Source: Variovorax sp. OK212
GTDB taxonomy: Bacteria > Pseudomonadota > Gammaproteobacteria > Burkholderiales > Burkholderiaceae_C
Assembly (NCBI RefSeq): GCF_900112425.1
Contig: NZ_FOLP01000008.1
Coordinates: 1-64,000, forward strand
Direction of reading: 5' to 3'
DNA length: 64,000 bases
The stretch's first letter is position 1, and each line of letters starts with the position of its first letter. A program made the position numbers and the translations under genes. A model generated the notes under the pieces. The model searched no databases. It was not told the DNA's origin and worked only from the letters and a program-made list of their open reading frames with translations. Shown piece by piece: positions 18,522-27,492 of this stretch.

Positions 18522-19229
18522 ATGACGGTGCAAGCCACCACCATCGACGCGCTGCTGGTGGGGCAGGTCGGCTTGCTGCCCGACGGCCGCTCGGCGAGCG
18601 GCATCCACAAGTCGCCCGCTGAAGGCGCGCTGTGGCTGTCCGCCACCGGCCTGCAGGGCGATGCGCAGGCCGACCCGCGCATTCACGGCGGCCCCGAAAA
18701 GGCCGTGCACCACTACCCGCGCGAGCACTACGCAAGCTGGGCCTCGTGGAGCCGCCGCGCCGATCTGCTCGGAAGCCCGGGCGCCTTCGGCGAGAACGTT
18801 TCCACGACGGGCTGGGACGAATCGAACGTGTGCATCGGCGACGTGGTGCGCCTCGGCGATGCGCTGGTGCAGGTCTCGCAGGGCCGGCAGCCCTGCTGGA
18901 AGCTCGACGTTCGCTTCGGCGAGCCCGGCATGGCGCGCGAGATGCAATCGCGCGGCTGCACGGGCTGGTACTACCGCACGCTCGAACCCGGCTGGGTGCG
19001 CGGCGGCGCGCAGGCGGCGCTGGTCGACCGGGCGCACCCGCAGTGGCCGTTGTCGCGCCTCATCGCCCTGCTGTTCGCGCGCGACGAACGCTTCGCGCCC
19101 GAGTGGGCGGCTGCCGCCGAGTTGCCCGCATTGGCCGAGCGCTGGCGCCGCACCTTCGGCAAGCGGGTGGCCGCCGGGCACGTCGAAGACTGGGAGCCGC
19201 GGCTGCGTGCGCCTTCGAAAGACACCTGA
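18522..19229 (+). CDS. MOSC domain protein (YiiM-like)
   Basis: 235 residues. MOSC domain at about 20-165 with GDAQADPRIHGGPEKAVHHYP, the likely molybdopterin-ligand cysteine in RQPCWKLD, and GWYYRTLEPG; a C-terminal helical 3-alpha region follows, as in YiiM. Such proteins reduce N-hydroxylated compounds with the molybdenum cofactor or move sulfur to it. It follows the AhpD-like gene closely. Confidence 0.88.
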   Translation: MTVQATTIDALLVGQVGLLPDGRSASGIHKSPAEGALWLSATGLQGDAQADPRIHGGPEKAVHHYPREHYASWASWSRRADLLGSPGAFGENVSTTGWDESNVCIGDVVRLGDALVQVSQGRQPCWKLDVRFGEPGMAREMQSRGCTGWYYRTLEPGWVRGGAQAALVDRAHPQWPLSRLIALLFARDERFAPEWAAAAELPALAERWRRTFGKRVAAGHVEDWEPRLRAPSKDT

Positions 19230-19287
19230 GCTGTCAGCTTGCAGGGGCACAATCGCGGCGTTCATCAGCCCCCCAAGAGGTACGCCC

Positions 19288-19665
19288 ATGCCCGCCAGCC
19301 AGCGCATCGTGCAAGTCTGTCTCTTCGTCGTTGCCGCCATCGCCTTGTTCGGCGGCACGCTCCAACTGTTCATGGGGCAGCCCGAGACCACGCCCAGGCT
19401 GGACAACGTGCACCGCTTCATGGGCGGCGTCTACCTGTCGACGGGGGTCATCAGCCTGTGGGCGGCGCTCACCATCCGCCAGCAGGGCACCCTCGTCTAC
19501 CTGATCGCGTTCGCGGTCTTCATGGCCGCGGTGGGGCGGCTGGTTTCCATGGCCAAGGTCGGGCTGCCGGAGCCCGGCGGCGTGTGGCTGGCCTACCTGG
19601 CCTCGGAGCTGGTGTTCCCCGTGATCATCGTCTGGGCCCAGTGGGTGGCGCACCGCATCCGGTAG
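19288..19665 (+). CDS. DUF4345 small membrane protein
   Basis: 125 residues with four predicted transmembrane segments and the family signature TPRLDNVHRFMGGVYLSTG after the first helix. AAGAGG precedes the ATG. Function unknown. It may be co-transcribed with the MOSC gene 58 bp upstream. Confidence 0.8.
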   Translation: MPASQRIVQVCLFVVAAIALFGGTLQLFMGQPETTPRLDNVHRFMGGVYLSTGVISLWAALTIRQQGTLVYLIAFAVFMAAVGRLVSMAKVGLPEPGGVWLAYLASELVFPVIIVWAQWVAHRIR

Positions 19666-20032
19666 CGGCCGATGCCTCGGCTTTACGGCGGGAGGGGCAG
19701 CCACTATGCTCTCGCGCACAGCCAGAAGAAGCTGCGACCTTGACCGCGATGCGCGGGAAGGGCGCATTCGAAACACTCGCGTCGCCGCCTGATGCGAATG
19801 TGCCCCCGCCGATCGCGCAACAGGATCGCCAGGGAGCGGCTGCCGAGGCGTGCTTGCCGAAGTGACGCAGCGAACCTGCGCAGCCTCGGCCTGTGGGGGC
19901 CGAACTCGCCGTCATCAACGGCCTCATCCACCCAAGCCTGAAACTTGAATGGGCCGCGCCCTGGTCGAAGGACCGGGGTCGCGGGTGGACAGGTCGAGCG
20001 GCATGGCGCCGCGCGACGTACAAGGCGACTTC
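19666..20032. other. Intergenic region, nothing recognised
   Basis: 367 bp between two plus-strand genes. Short open frames occur on both strands but have no ribosome-binding site or recognisable product. No strong terminator or palindrome was seen. Confidence 0.5.
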
Positions 20033-21217
20033 ATGAACGCTTCCAGCACGGCCCCGCGCCTGGCAACCCTGATCTTTCTGTCGGCCGTGGCGGTCTTGCC
20101 GGTCAACATGTTCGCGCCGTCGCTGCCCCACATCGCGCGGGCTTTTGGCGCCGACTTCGCGTTGGTGAACCTCTCGGTCGCCGGCTTCGCGGTGGTCGCG
20201 GCGCTGACCCAGCTCGTTGCCGGGCCGCTGTCGGACCGGTACGGGCGCCGCCTTGTGGTGCTGGCGGCCGTGTCGATCTTCGTCGTGGCGTCCATCGGCT
20301 GCGCGCTCGCGCCCTCGATCGGCGTCTTTCTCTTCTTCCGCTTCATGCAGGCCGTGATCGCGGCGGGCTACTCGGTCTCGCTGGCGGTCATCAAGGAGAC
20401 CTCGGGCGAGCGCGAAGCCGCGAGCAAGATCGGCTACGTCGCCTCCGCGTGGGCGCTCGCCCCCATGGTCGGCCCGGCGTTCGGCGGCATGCTCGACCAG
20501 CTCTTCGGCTGGCGCGCGAACTTCGTGGCCTTCGCGGTCTTCGGCGCGGCCGTGCTGGCCCTGGCCGCCGCCGACCTGAAGGCACCGGTCAAGACGGCCG
20601 CCCGCCCGCTGGCAAGCTACCTGCGCGGCTACGGCGACCTGCTGCGCTCGGCACGCTTCGGCGGCTACGTGGTCTGCATGGCGTTTTCGACGGGAACGCT
20701 CTATGTCTTCCTGGGCGGCGCGGCATCGGCGGCCGGCCCGCTGCTCGAAGGTTCGAGCGCGAAGCTCGGCTTGCTCATGGGCGTGGTGCCCGCGGGCTTC
20801 ATCGTCGGAAGCCGCCTGGCCAGCCGGTACGCCGCCCGCCATCCGCTGAGCACGACCGTGCTCGCCGGCCGGCTGTTGACATGCGCCGGGCTGCTGGCGG
20901 GCCTGCTGCTGTCGGTGTTCGAGGTCGGGCACGTGCTGGCGTTCTTCGGGCCGTGCGTGTTCATCGGCGTGGGCAACGGCCTGACCTTGCCCGGCGCGAA
21001 CGCGGGTGCGATGTCGGTCCGGCCCGACCTGGCCGGCACCGCCGCGGGCCTGGCGGCATCGCTCACGATCGGCGGTGCCGCCTTGATCGCCTCGGTCGCC
21101 GGGCTTTTCCTGGCGGAAGCGAGCAGCACGCACGCACTGCTCTGCGTGATGCTCGCATCGGCCTCGCTGGGTTTGGGCGCGGCGCTCGTGGTCGTCTCGC
21201 TGGACCGACGGGTGTGA
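20033..21217 (+). CDS. MFS transporter, Bcr/CflA-like drug exporter
   Basis: 394 residues, twelve transmembrane segments, with motif A as GPLSDRYGRRLV and the Bcr/CflA opening LPVNMFAPSLPHIARAFG. The start at 20033 has AAGG upstream and gives the normal short cytoplasmic N-terminus; an in-frame start 28 codons earlier would add an atypical extension. Family members export drugs, cysteine pathway metabolites or sugars. It stands alone. Confidence 0.85.
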   Translation: MNASSTAPRLATLIFLSAVAVLPVNMFAPSLPHIARAFGADFALVNLSVAGFAVVAALTQLVAGPLSDRYGRRLVVLAAVSIFVVASIGCALAPSIGVFLFFRFMQAVIAAGYSVSLAVIKETSGEREAASKIGYVASAWALAPMVGPAFGGMLDQLFGWRANFVAFAVFGAAVLALAAADLKAPVKTAARPLASYLRGYGDLLRSARFGGYVVCMAFSTGTLYVFLGGAASAAGPLLEGSSAKLGLLMGVVPAGFIVGSRLASRYAARHPLSTTVLAGRLLTCAGLLAGLLLSVFEVGHVLAFFGPCVFIGVGNGLTLPGANAGAMSVRPDLAGTAAGLAASLTIGGAALIASVAGLFLAEASSTHALLCVMLASASLGLGAALVVVSLDRRV

Positions 21218-21305
21218 GCAACGACAACCTGCGGCTACATTCGGCCAGGCGCCCCTTGCAGGGGGCGTTCGAGAGCGTTTGCAGGCCGAACCCCAAGGAG
21301 GATGC

Positions 21306-21770
21306 GTGGAAGTCCGTCAAATCGACCCATCGGAACTGGACAGCCTTATGGCCCTGTACCGGCATCTCCACGAGTCCGACGACCCTTTGCCGGACCCCGG
21401 GATCGTCGAGGCCGTGTGGCGCGAGTTGGTGCAGAACCCGCGCTGCAGGTACTTCGGCGTCTACGTGGCCGGGAGTCTTGTCTCGAGCTGCACCGTCACC
21501 GTGATTCCCAACCTCACCCGCGGCTGCAGAGCGTATGGCGTGATCGAGAACGTCGTGACACGTGCCGACCACCGCAAGCGGGGATACGGCCAGGCCGCGC
21601 TGGCCGAGGCGCTGTCCTTTGCGTGGTCCCAAGGCTGCTACAAGGTCATGCTGCTGACCGGCAGGAAAGACGATGCGACCTTCCAGTTCTATGAATCGGC
21701 CGGCTTCGACCGCAACGGCAAGCAGGCCTTTGTTGCGAAGCCTCCCGTCGCGAGGACTGAAGGTGGCTGA
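21306..21770 (+). CDS. GNAT-family N-acetyltransferase
   Basis: 154 residues. The acetyl-CoA motif reads VVTRADHRKRGYGQAALAEAL and is followed by MLLTGRKDDATFQFYESAGF, typical of GNATs. The GTG at 21306 was chosen because AAGGAGG lies four bases upstream; an earlier in-frame TTG would place that site inside the gene. Substrate unknown. Confidence 0.85.
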   Translation: MEVRQIDPSELDSLMALYRHLHESDDPLPDPGIVEAVWRELVQNPRCRYFGVYVAGSLVSSCTVTVIPNLTRGCRAYGVIENVVTRADHRKRGYGQAALAEALSFAWSQGCYKVMLLTGRKDDATFQFYESAGFDRNGKQAFVAKPPVARTEGG

Positions 21771-21803
21771 GCCGTGGGCTGGCCCGCAACGGTCCAGGCA
21801 AGC

Positions 21804-22121
21804 ATGAACAGCCCTGCCGACCTCGACATTGCAGGGATCCTCTGCGAGTCTGGCGCGATCAGGTTCCGTTACGCGCGAGTGATGTCGGCCGACAAGACCC
21901 GATGGGTTCGCCATGGTCTCTTCGTTGCGTACGACGAGAACGGCACGCCGGTCTCCGAAGGGCATTGCGTCGACGGCAAGGAGCACGGGCCTTGGCGCGA
22001 TTTCCATCCGGACGGCACGCTTGCGGCCGAGGGCCGTTATCACGAAGGTAGCGGGGTCGGCCTGTGGCGGTTCTGGAATCCGGACGGTACCGAAGGGCCG
22101 GGCACCAACTGCGACGCATGA
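21804..22121 (+). CDS. MORN-repeat protein
   Basis: 105 residues (GTG at 21774 would add ten). At least two MORN-type repeats are visible: GLFVAYDENGTPVSEGHCVDG and HGPWRDFHPDGTLAAEGRY, then GLWRFWNPDG. Similar YwqK-like proteins are annotated as antitoxin or structural modules, but no partner toxin gene is adjacent. Function unknown. Confidence 0.65.
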   Translation: MNSPADLDIAGILCESGAIRFRYARVMSADKTRWVRHGLFVAYDENGTPVSEGHCVDGKEHGPWRDFHPDGTLAAEGRYHEGSGVGLWRFWNPDGTEGPGTNCDA

Positions 22122-22375
22122 CGGCCGCGACCGGATGGCGTCTTCGAGCACGGCCTCGTTCACGAAGGTGCTGAAGTCTTGAAAGGCCTCAAGTGCGCAT
22201 TGCGGTCGGACGCCATGTTCGGGCCGCGCTGAGCTTCAAAAGGCATTTGCAGCCACAAGCAGCCGTTCGCTCGGTCCGGCAGAATCTGTCCACAAGCGCC
22301 CACTCGATGGCACCTCTGTCTGTTCTCGGGCCAACGCTATCTCTTTGTTCGTTCCCCAACCTGAAAGAAATCACC

Positions 22376-22666
22376 ATGGCAAAAGCCTACTGGGTCAGTG
22401 CGTACCGTGCGGTCAAAGACGCAGACAAACTTGCGGCCTACGCAAAACTGGCCGGGCCGGCCATCACCGCAGGAGGCGGACGCTTTCTGGCGCGGGGGCT
22501 TCCGGTCGAGGTGTATGAATTCGGACTGGCCCAGCGCACCGTGCTGATCGAATTCGACAGCGTCGAGCATGCGAAATCCGTTCACGACAGCCCCGACTAC
22601 CAGGCCGCGTTGGCCGCACTTGGCGACGGTGCCGAACGGGATCTGCGGATCGTCGAAGGGGTGTGA
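22376..22666 (+). CDS. DUF1330 family protein
   Basis: 96 residues: a dimeric ferredoxin-like fold family with the landmarks AYWVSAYRAVKDADKLAAYA, GGGRFLARG and IEFDSVEHAKSVHDSPDYQAAL. GAAAGAAA precedes the ATG. Members have no settled biochemical role. Single gene, read into a region of orphan small genes. Confidence 0.85.
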   Translation: MAKAYWVSAYRAVKDADKLAAYAKLAGPAITAGGGRFLARGLPVEVYEFGLAQRTVLIEFDSVEHAKSVHDSPDYQAALAALGDGAERDLRIVEGV

Positions 22667-22842
22667 GCAGCGCCGAGGTCTTTGCTTCATGCCGACGATC
22701 CTGCTGCCTGTGCAGTTCTCGGCGTGTTGCATCGACGGGTTGAATCCGCCGCTACAAGCGGTCTCTCGCGGGAGCGGCAATTCGGAGAGGAGCGGACCGT
22801 CGCCGCTACCGCTACAGAATCCGACCACAAGTCGGGGACGGA

Positions 22843-23184
22843 TCAGGTTCGTTCCAGGGATGAGTACAAAACCGATGCAATGCAAAAGCTCAGCGTCAGC
22901 AGGAGCGCCTCATAGGTCGCAAGTCCCAGCCAGAATTTGAAGGGCTCGTGCCGTTTGAAGACTCTATGCCTGCCACCGATGACGCCCGTCTTTATCGCAA
23001 AAAAGGGGTACCACACAGGCAACAAGAGCCAGCACAGCAAAGCGACCACGCAGAACGCTTGCGATCCCGTGCCGGGACCAATGCCTGCTGCGGCGAGTGG
23101 CAGGAAAAGGCCGCCCATCAACATGCCGATAGAAATTCGGTCGGAGGGCGCGACATCAGGCTGCAAGTCTGGAGTAGGCATCAT
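22843..23184 (-). CDS. Small hypothetical membrane protein
   Basis: 113 residues if started at the double ATG (23184), with GGAG 12-16 bases upstream. Three hydrophobic segments (about 20-38, 42-62, 88-108) separated by short loops suggest an inner-membrane protein. No family recognised. Lies in the orphan, lower-GC pocket. Confidence 0.5.
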   Translation of the reverse strand: MMPTPDLQPDVAPSDRISIGMLMGGLFLPLAAAGIGPGTGSQAFCVVALLCWLLLPVWYPFFAIKTGVIGGRHRVFKRHEPFKFWLGLATYEALLLTLSFCIASVLYSSLERT

Positions 23185-23551
23185 CGAATCGTAATTTCTC
23201 CATGCAATGCGGGGTCGCGGACGTCGATGATTTCGCAATGATTTGAGCGTGGGGCAAGCTTGAAGGTATGTCTTCGAGCGGCGAAAAGCGTACTTGACCG
23301 CGACTATTCTCGGGGAGTCGAATGATCGCGACCGGGCGCATGTGCGCTCGACATCAGCGAGCCGGACCGGGCCACAAGCAGTCCCTCGCGGCCGAGGCTG
23401 AATGCGGTCAGGAAACGCTCTACCTCAGCCGCTGGCGGCATCAGCGCGCGGCCGATGGAAAAATCCGGCCACAACCGTCGCTCGACACGGGCGGCAACAC
23501 ACCGCAAGACAGAAACCAGAGTTGAACACCGTCAGTACCGGCGCTCAAAAA
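23185..23551. other. Intergenic region with no convincing gene
   Basis: 367 bp between divergently read small genes. A 67-codon minus-strand frame (23304-23507) has no ribosome-binding site and no recognisable product. It may hold gene remnants of the surrounding orphan pocket. Confidence 0.4.
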
Positions 23552-23827
23552 ATGCAACGCGGCCAAAAATCCTATGTCTGCATTCACGTTTTCGACAACG
23601 TGAAGCCGGTCCTCCTTGTAGCGAGGGAGGGTGGGAGCTGGTGCTTTGTTTGCGGCGGGGAGCATGCCGACAATGCGTCTGAATACAGAGTCGTCGGGAT
23701 GGGACACCTGCTCGACAGCGACCCTGCCCTTGACGCATTGCTTGATTTAGCTCCCGAGTGGGAAGCAGAGCGGGCCAACGTTCACTCACCCTGGATTCGC
23801 AGCAAGTGCGCGCCGCTTGATGACTAG
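23552..23827 (+). CDS. Hypothetical protein, CFVCGG motif
   Basis: 91 residues from the ATG at 23552. Conserved-looking core: CIHVFDNVKPVLLVAREGG, WCFVCGGEH and YRVVGMGHLLDSDPALDALL. The Cys-x-x-Cys and nearby His may bind zinc. I do not recognise the family with confidence; DUF2185-like immunity proteins look broadly similar. Neighbours are also small orphans. Confidence 0.55.
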   Translation: MQRGQKSYVCIHVFDNVKPVLLVAREGGSWCFVCGGEHADNASEYRVVGMGHLLDSDPALDALLDLAPEWEAERANVHSPWIRSKCAPLDD

Positions 23828-23924
23828 TTTTCTAGCGGGACGACTCTCGGCCAGAGCCGGTCGTTGCGAATGGACTTCGTTAGAGCGGTGCGTCGGGTCA
23901 AAATAATTTCACAAAAGGCCATCT

Positions 23925-24329
23925 ATGCTTGCTCGCCGCGCACACTTCTGGCTGTGTTGCATGCCCGGCCAGATTGAGGATTACGAAGAGCTGCTATCCG
24001 GCACGCCGATGAGAATTCAACGAGCCAAGGAGCCTTTGAGCAAGTTCGGGCCATACAGCTATATCTTCATCGATAGCCCGAAATGTGACGAGCCAATCGA
24101 TTTTGTTTTGAAGTCCCTTCTCGACATTCTGGAGCCGTACGCCGAGATGATGCTTGGACTAGACAAATCTCTCTCGGGCATCAATGTAGAAATAAAAAGT
24201 ACCGATCCGAGATACTCGGAACAGATTGGCTCAGAAACGTTCGTCAGATTCGCGGCACTAAAGCTAGATGTGGCATTTGCTTTTGAGCATGTACCCGAAG
24301 ACGTTGGAATTTCGTCAAATCTTAGGTAG
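23925..24329 (+). CDS. Hypothetical protein, possibly DUF4279-like, lower GC
   Basis: 134 residues. The second half (LKSLLDILEPYAEMM...INVEIKST...ALKLDVAFAFEHV) resembles the C-terminal half of DUF4279 proteins, which often occur as immunity or orphan proteins near polymorphic toxins. Base composition is clearly more AT-rich than the flanking genes, suggesting transfer. No toxin gene is present. Function not known. Confidence 0.55.
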   Translation: MLARRAHFWLCCMPGQIEDYEELLSGTPMRIQRAKEPLSKFGPYSYIFIDSPKCDEPIDFVLKSLLDILEPYAEMMLGLDKSLSGINVEIKSTDPRYSEQIGSETFVRFAALKLDVAFAFEHVPEDVGISSNLR

Positions 24330-24550
24330 CGCTCCCCTGAGCAAAGACACGCCGTAAGCGGCCGTTTTGACGCCCTGAATCCACGAGGATGAAAGACCGC
24401 AGTGCGCCCGTGCCCGATCTTCGATCGAGTGAACGCTTTCGGATGAGGCCGATGTCTGGAATGGCGCGCACAGCAGCCTTCCCCATAGCAACCCCCAAGC
24501 CCAAGCCACTCCCAACCTGATCCGCAGCCCAGCCGCCCCCCCCACAGTCC

Positions 24551-26158
24551 TCAGGCCTGCTGCACCACCCCAGTCACCGCACCCGCCACCACAGAGCGCC
24601 CCCGCCCTCTCTGCTTCGCCTGGTACATCGCCTTGTCCGCCGCGGACAGCAGGTCCTGCGGCGTTTCGTCCCCGCAGCCCACGGCGATGCCGATCGACAC
24701 CCCCATCACCGTCTCGGACCCCCTCAGCCGCAGCGGCAGCGCAATCGCGTCGATGCAGCGTTGCGCCAGGATCAACGCGGCCCGCTCGGCGGAGTCTTCG
24801 AAATCGGCGGCCAGCAGCACGAACTCGTCGCCGCCGATGCGCGCCACGGTGTCGGTCTGGCGCACCAGGCCGAGCAGGCGGCGTGCGACTTCTTCCAGGG
24901 CCTCGTCGCCCGCCTCGTGGCCGAGCGTGTCGTTGAGCGCCTTGAACCCGTCGAGGTCGAGGTACAGCACCGCCACCTGGTGGCCGTGCCGCTTGGCGCG
25001 CACCAGCGCCTGCTGGAGCCGGTCGTCCAGCAGCTTGCGGTTGGGCAGGCCGGTCAGGCTGTCGTGGTGGGCCAGCCGGGCCAGCGCGGCCTGGTTGTCG
25101 ACCAGCTTGGCCAGCAGGCGGTTGAAGGCCTGCGTGAGGTGGCCGATCTCGTCGTCGCGCACCACGCGCAGCGGCGCCAGCCCGAGCTCGCCGCGGGTCA
25201 TGCGGTCGGCCTGGTTGGCGGCGCGCAGCAAGGGCCGCAGCAGCCAGGCCATGATGAAGCCGATCAGGACGAGCACGGCAGCCACCGCGGGCGCGCGCTG
25301 CTGCAGGATGAAGGTCTGCATGCGCGCCACCGGCGCCAGCGCTTCCGACACGGGCAGCCGCGCCACCACGAACCACCCGCTGGTCGGCACCGAGGCGATG
25401 GCCGAGATCTCGTCGATGCCCTTGGCGTTGCGCGTGGTGCCGCTGCCGCGGTAGCCCGCCATGGCGCGGTCGTGCAGCAGGTTCACGCCGTCGGGCGGGG
25501 TCGGCGTGAGCGACATCGACACGTCCGTCGAGGCAACGAAGAGCCGGTCGCGCGGCGACACCACCAGAATGCCGCCGGCCTGGCCCACGCGCCCGGTCTG
25601 CAGGTGGTCGAGGAAGCCGTCGGCCGTGAGGTCCGCGGTGCCGACCAGCACGGCGGCCACCTTGCCCGCGGCGTCGCGCACCGGGGTGGTCATGGGCAGC
25701 ACCGAATGCCGGGACACCGCGGCGGCCCGCGGAACGCCCAGCGCGGGCTTTCCCTGCAGCGCGCTGGCGAATTCCGGACTCTGCGCTGCGAGTTGCCCCT
25801 CGCCGTCGAGCCGCCGGCCGGCGGCGTCGGCGACCGCCAGGCCGAGCGGGAACATGGCGTTCAGCGTGCCGCGCTCCGCCAGCCAGGCGTGCAGCTGCTC
25901 GGGGCGGGCCAGCAGTTCGGGCGGCAGGGTGACGGCCAGGCGCTGCAGGAACGACAGCCGTTCGCCGAGGTAGTTGTCGACGTCGCGGGCCACGTAGTCG
26001 GCCAGGGCCTTCTGCTGGGTCGCCACCGACTGGGTCAGGTCCTGCCGCAGGAAGCGGCTGAGCTGGATGTAGCTGACGGCGGTTCCAAAAATCGCCATCA
26101 GCAGGCCCATTGCGAGCAGGCGAACAACCAGACTGTTGGCAGATTTTCTGAAGTTCAC
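24551..26158 (-). CDS. Membrane diguanylate cyclase (Cache-HAMP-GGDEF)
   Basis: 535 residues from the GTG at 26158. One transmembrane helix (about 13-32), a large periplasmic Cache-type sensor (about 40-275), a second helix (about 285-305), HAMP (about 307-360) and a GGDEF domain with an intact ARIGGDEFVLL active site. It should make cyclic di-GMP from two GTP. An inhibitory RxxD site is not obvious before GGDEF. No EAL domain. The start lacks a good Shine-Dalgarno, but an internal ATG would truncate the first helix. The ligand is unknown. Confidence 0.88.
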   Translation of the reverse strand: MNFRKSANSLVVRLLAMGLLMAIFGTAVSYIQLSRFLRQDLTQSVATQQKALADYVARDVDNYLGERLSFLQRLAVTLPPELLARPEQLHAWLAERGTLNAMFPLGLAVADAAGRRLDGEGQLAAQSPEFASALQGKPALGVPRAAAVSRHSVLPMTTPVRDAAGKVAAVLVGTADLTADGFLDHLQTGRVGQAGGILVVSPRDRLFVASTDVSMSLTPTPPDGVNLLHDRAMAGYRGSGTTRNAKGIDEISAIASVPTSGWFVVARLPVSEALAPVARMQTFILQQRAPAVAAVLVLIGFIMAWLLRPLLRAANQADRMTRGELGLAPLRVVRDDEIGHLTQAFNRLLAKLVDNQAALARLAHHDSLTGLPNRKLLDDRLQQALVRAKRHGHQVAVLYLDLDGFKALNDTLGHEAGDEALEEVARRLLGLVRQTDTVARIGGDEFVLLAADFEDSAERAALILAQRCIDAIALPLRLRGSETVMGVSIGIAVGCGDETPQDLLSAADKAMYQAKQRGRGRSVVAGAVTGVVQQA

Positions 26159-26226
26159 TCTGGCGGCAAGTCGTGAAGCGGTGGTGCGGGACTGTATCCC
26201 AACCGCCCGATGTGCAAACCGCGGTA

Positions 26227-27492
26227 CTACCCGTTGTGTGCGGCCAGGCCCTCGCGCGCGGGCCGCTGCCGGCGCGACCAGACGAAGATGGCGCCCATGG
26301 CCAGCACCAGGAAAGCGCCGAAACCCGCAAGCGTGGGCAGCAGCGGCGCGTCCAGGTAGAGCAGGGCGCCGTACACCGCCAGCATCGCCAGCGAGGCCAG
26401 GCTCTCGTTGGCGTTCTGCACCGCGATCGACTGGCCCGGGTGCATGCGCTGCAGCCCACGGCTTTGCAGCAGGGCGTTCATCGGCACCAGCAGCAGGCCA
26501 GCCAGCGCGCCGATCAGCACCAGCATCGCGGCGGCCACGGCGGGCCGGGTGACCAGCGTCATGGCCATCACCGCGGCGCCCAGCGCCACGCCCAGCGGCA
26601 AGGCGCGCCTGGCGCGTTCCAGCGGAAACCAGCGCGACGCGCCGATGGCGCCGGCCACCATGCCGATGGCCACGGCAATCTGCAGCAGCGCGCCCTGCGA
26701 CAGCGGCAGCCCCAGCCGCTCGGCCGCCCAGCGAAGCACCAGGAACTGCAGCGTGGCCGACGCGGCCCAGAACAGGCTGGTGACGGCCAGCGAGATGCGC
26801 GCATCGGCATCGGCCCACAGCAGCCCCAGCGAGCGCCAGAAGCCGCGCAGCAGCGCCACCGGATGCGCCAGGGCCGCGCGGTCGCGCGCCGGGCTGTGCG
26901 GAATGGCCAGGGTGCAGGCGGCGGCCAGCAGGTACACCGCGCCGATGGCGTGCAGGCCCAGGGCGCTGTCGACCAGCGTGCTGCCCAGCGCCACGCCGAA
27001 CAGGATCGACAGCACCGTGCTCGCCTCCACCCAGCCGTTGGCCCTGACCAGCTGGTCCTGCGGCAGCAGCTCGGGCAGGATGCCGTACTTGGCCGGCGAG
27101 TACGCCGCCGCGCCCAGCCCGACCAGCGCATAGGCCACCAGCGGCTGCACGTGCCACAGCAGCAGCGCGCAGCCGCCCAGCTTCACGAGGTTGGTGGCCA
27201 TCAGCACGCGGCCCTTGGGCGCGGCGTCGGCCACGGCGCCCGCGAAGGCGGCCAGCAGCACGTACGACAGGTAGAAGAACAGGCGCAGCGCGGGCGTCAT
27301 CCAGCCGGGCGCGTGGCGCTGCGCGAGCAGGCCGATGGCGACGATCAGCAGGGCGTTGTCGGCCAGCGAGCTGAAGAACTGGGCGGAGACGACCGCGCGC
27401 AGCGCGCGCCTTGAATGCTGTGCCGGCTGTGCCCGCGTTGAAAGCGGTACAGGCGGTGCAGGCGGAGCAGGCGGCCGCGCCAGAGGCTTCAC
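26227..27492 (-). CDS. LplT-like MFS transporter, last gene of a five-gene cluster
   Basis: 421 residues, about twelve transmembrane helices. VSAQFFSSLADNALLIVAIGLL, GLGAAAYSPAKYGILPELLP and RANGWVEASTVLSILFG match the lysophospholipid transporter LplT family rather than drug exporters. The GTG start (27492) overlaps the stop of the acyltransferase gene by four bases (GTGA), so translation is coupled. A transporter specific for lipids next to an N-acyltransferase suggests that it moves or flips the cluster's acylated product. That is inference; plain lysophospholipid transport is the alternative. Confidence 0.82.
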   Translation of the reverse strand: MKPLARPPAPPAPPVPLSTRAQPAQHSRRALRAVVSAQFFSSLADNALLIVAIGLLAQRHAPGWMTPALRLFFYLSYVLLAAFAGAVADAAPKGRVLMATNLVKLGGCALLLWHVQPLVAYALVGLGAAAYSPAKYGILPELLPQDQLVRANGWVEASTVLSILFGVALGSTLVDSALGLHAIGAVYLLAAACTLAIPHSPARDRAALAHPVALLRGFWRSLGLLWADADARISLAVTSLFWAASATLQFLVLRWAAERLGLPLSQGALLQIAVAIGMVAGAIGASRWFPLERARRALPLGVALGAAVMAMTLVTRPAVAAAMLVLIGALAGLLLVPMNALLQSRGLQRMHPGQSIAVQNANESLASLAMLAVYGALLYLDAPLLPTLAGFGAFLVLAMGAIFVWSRRQRPAREGLAAHNG

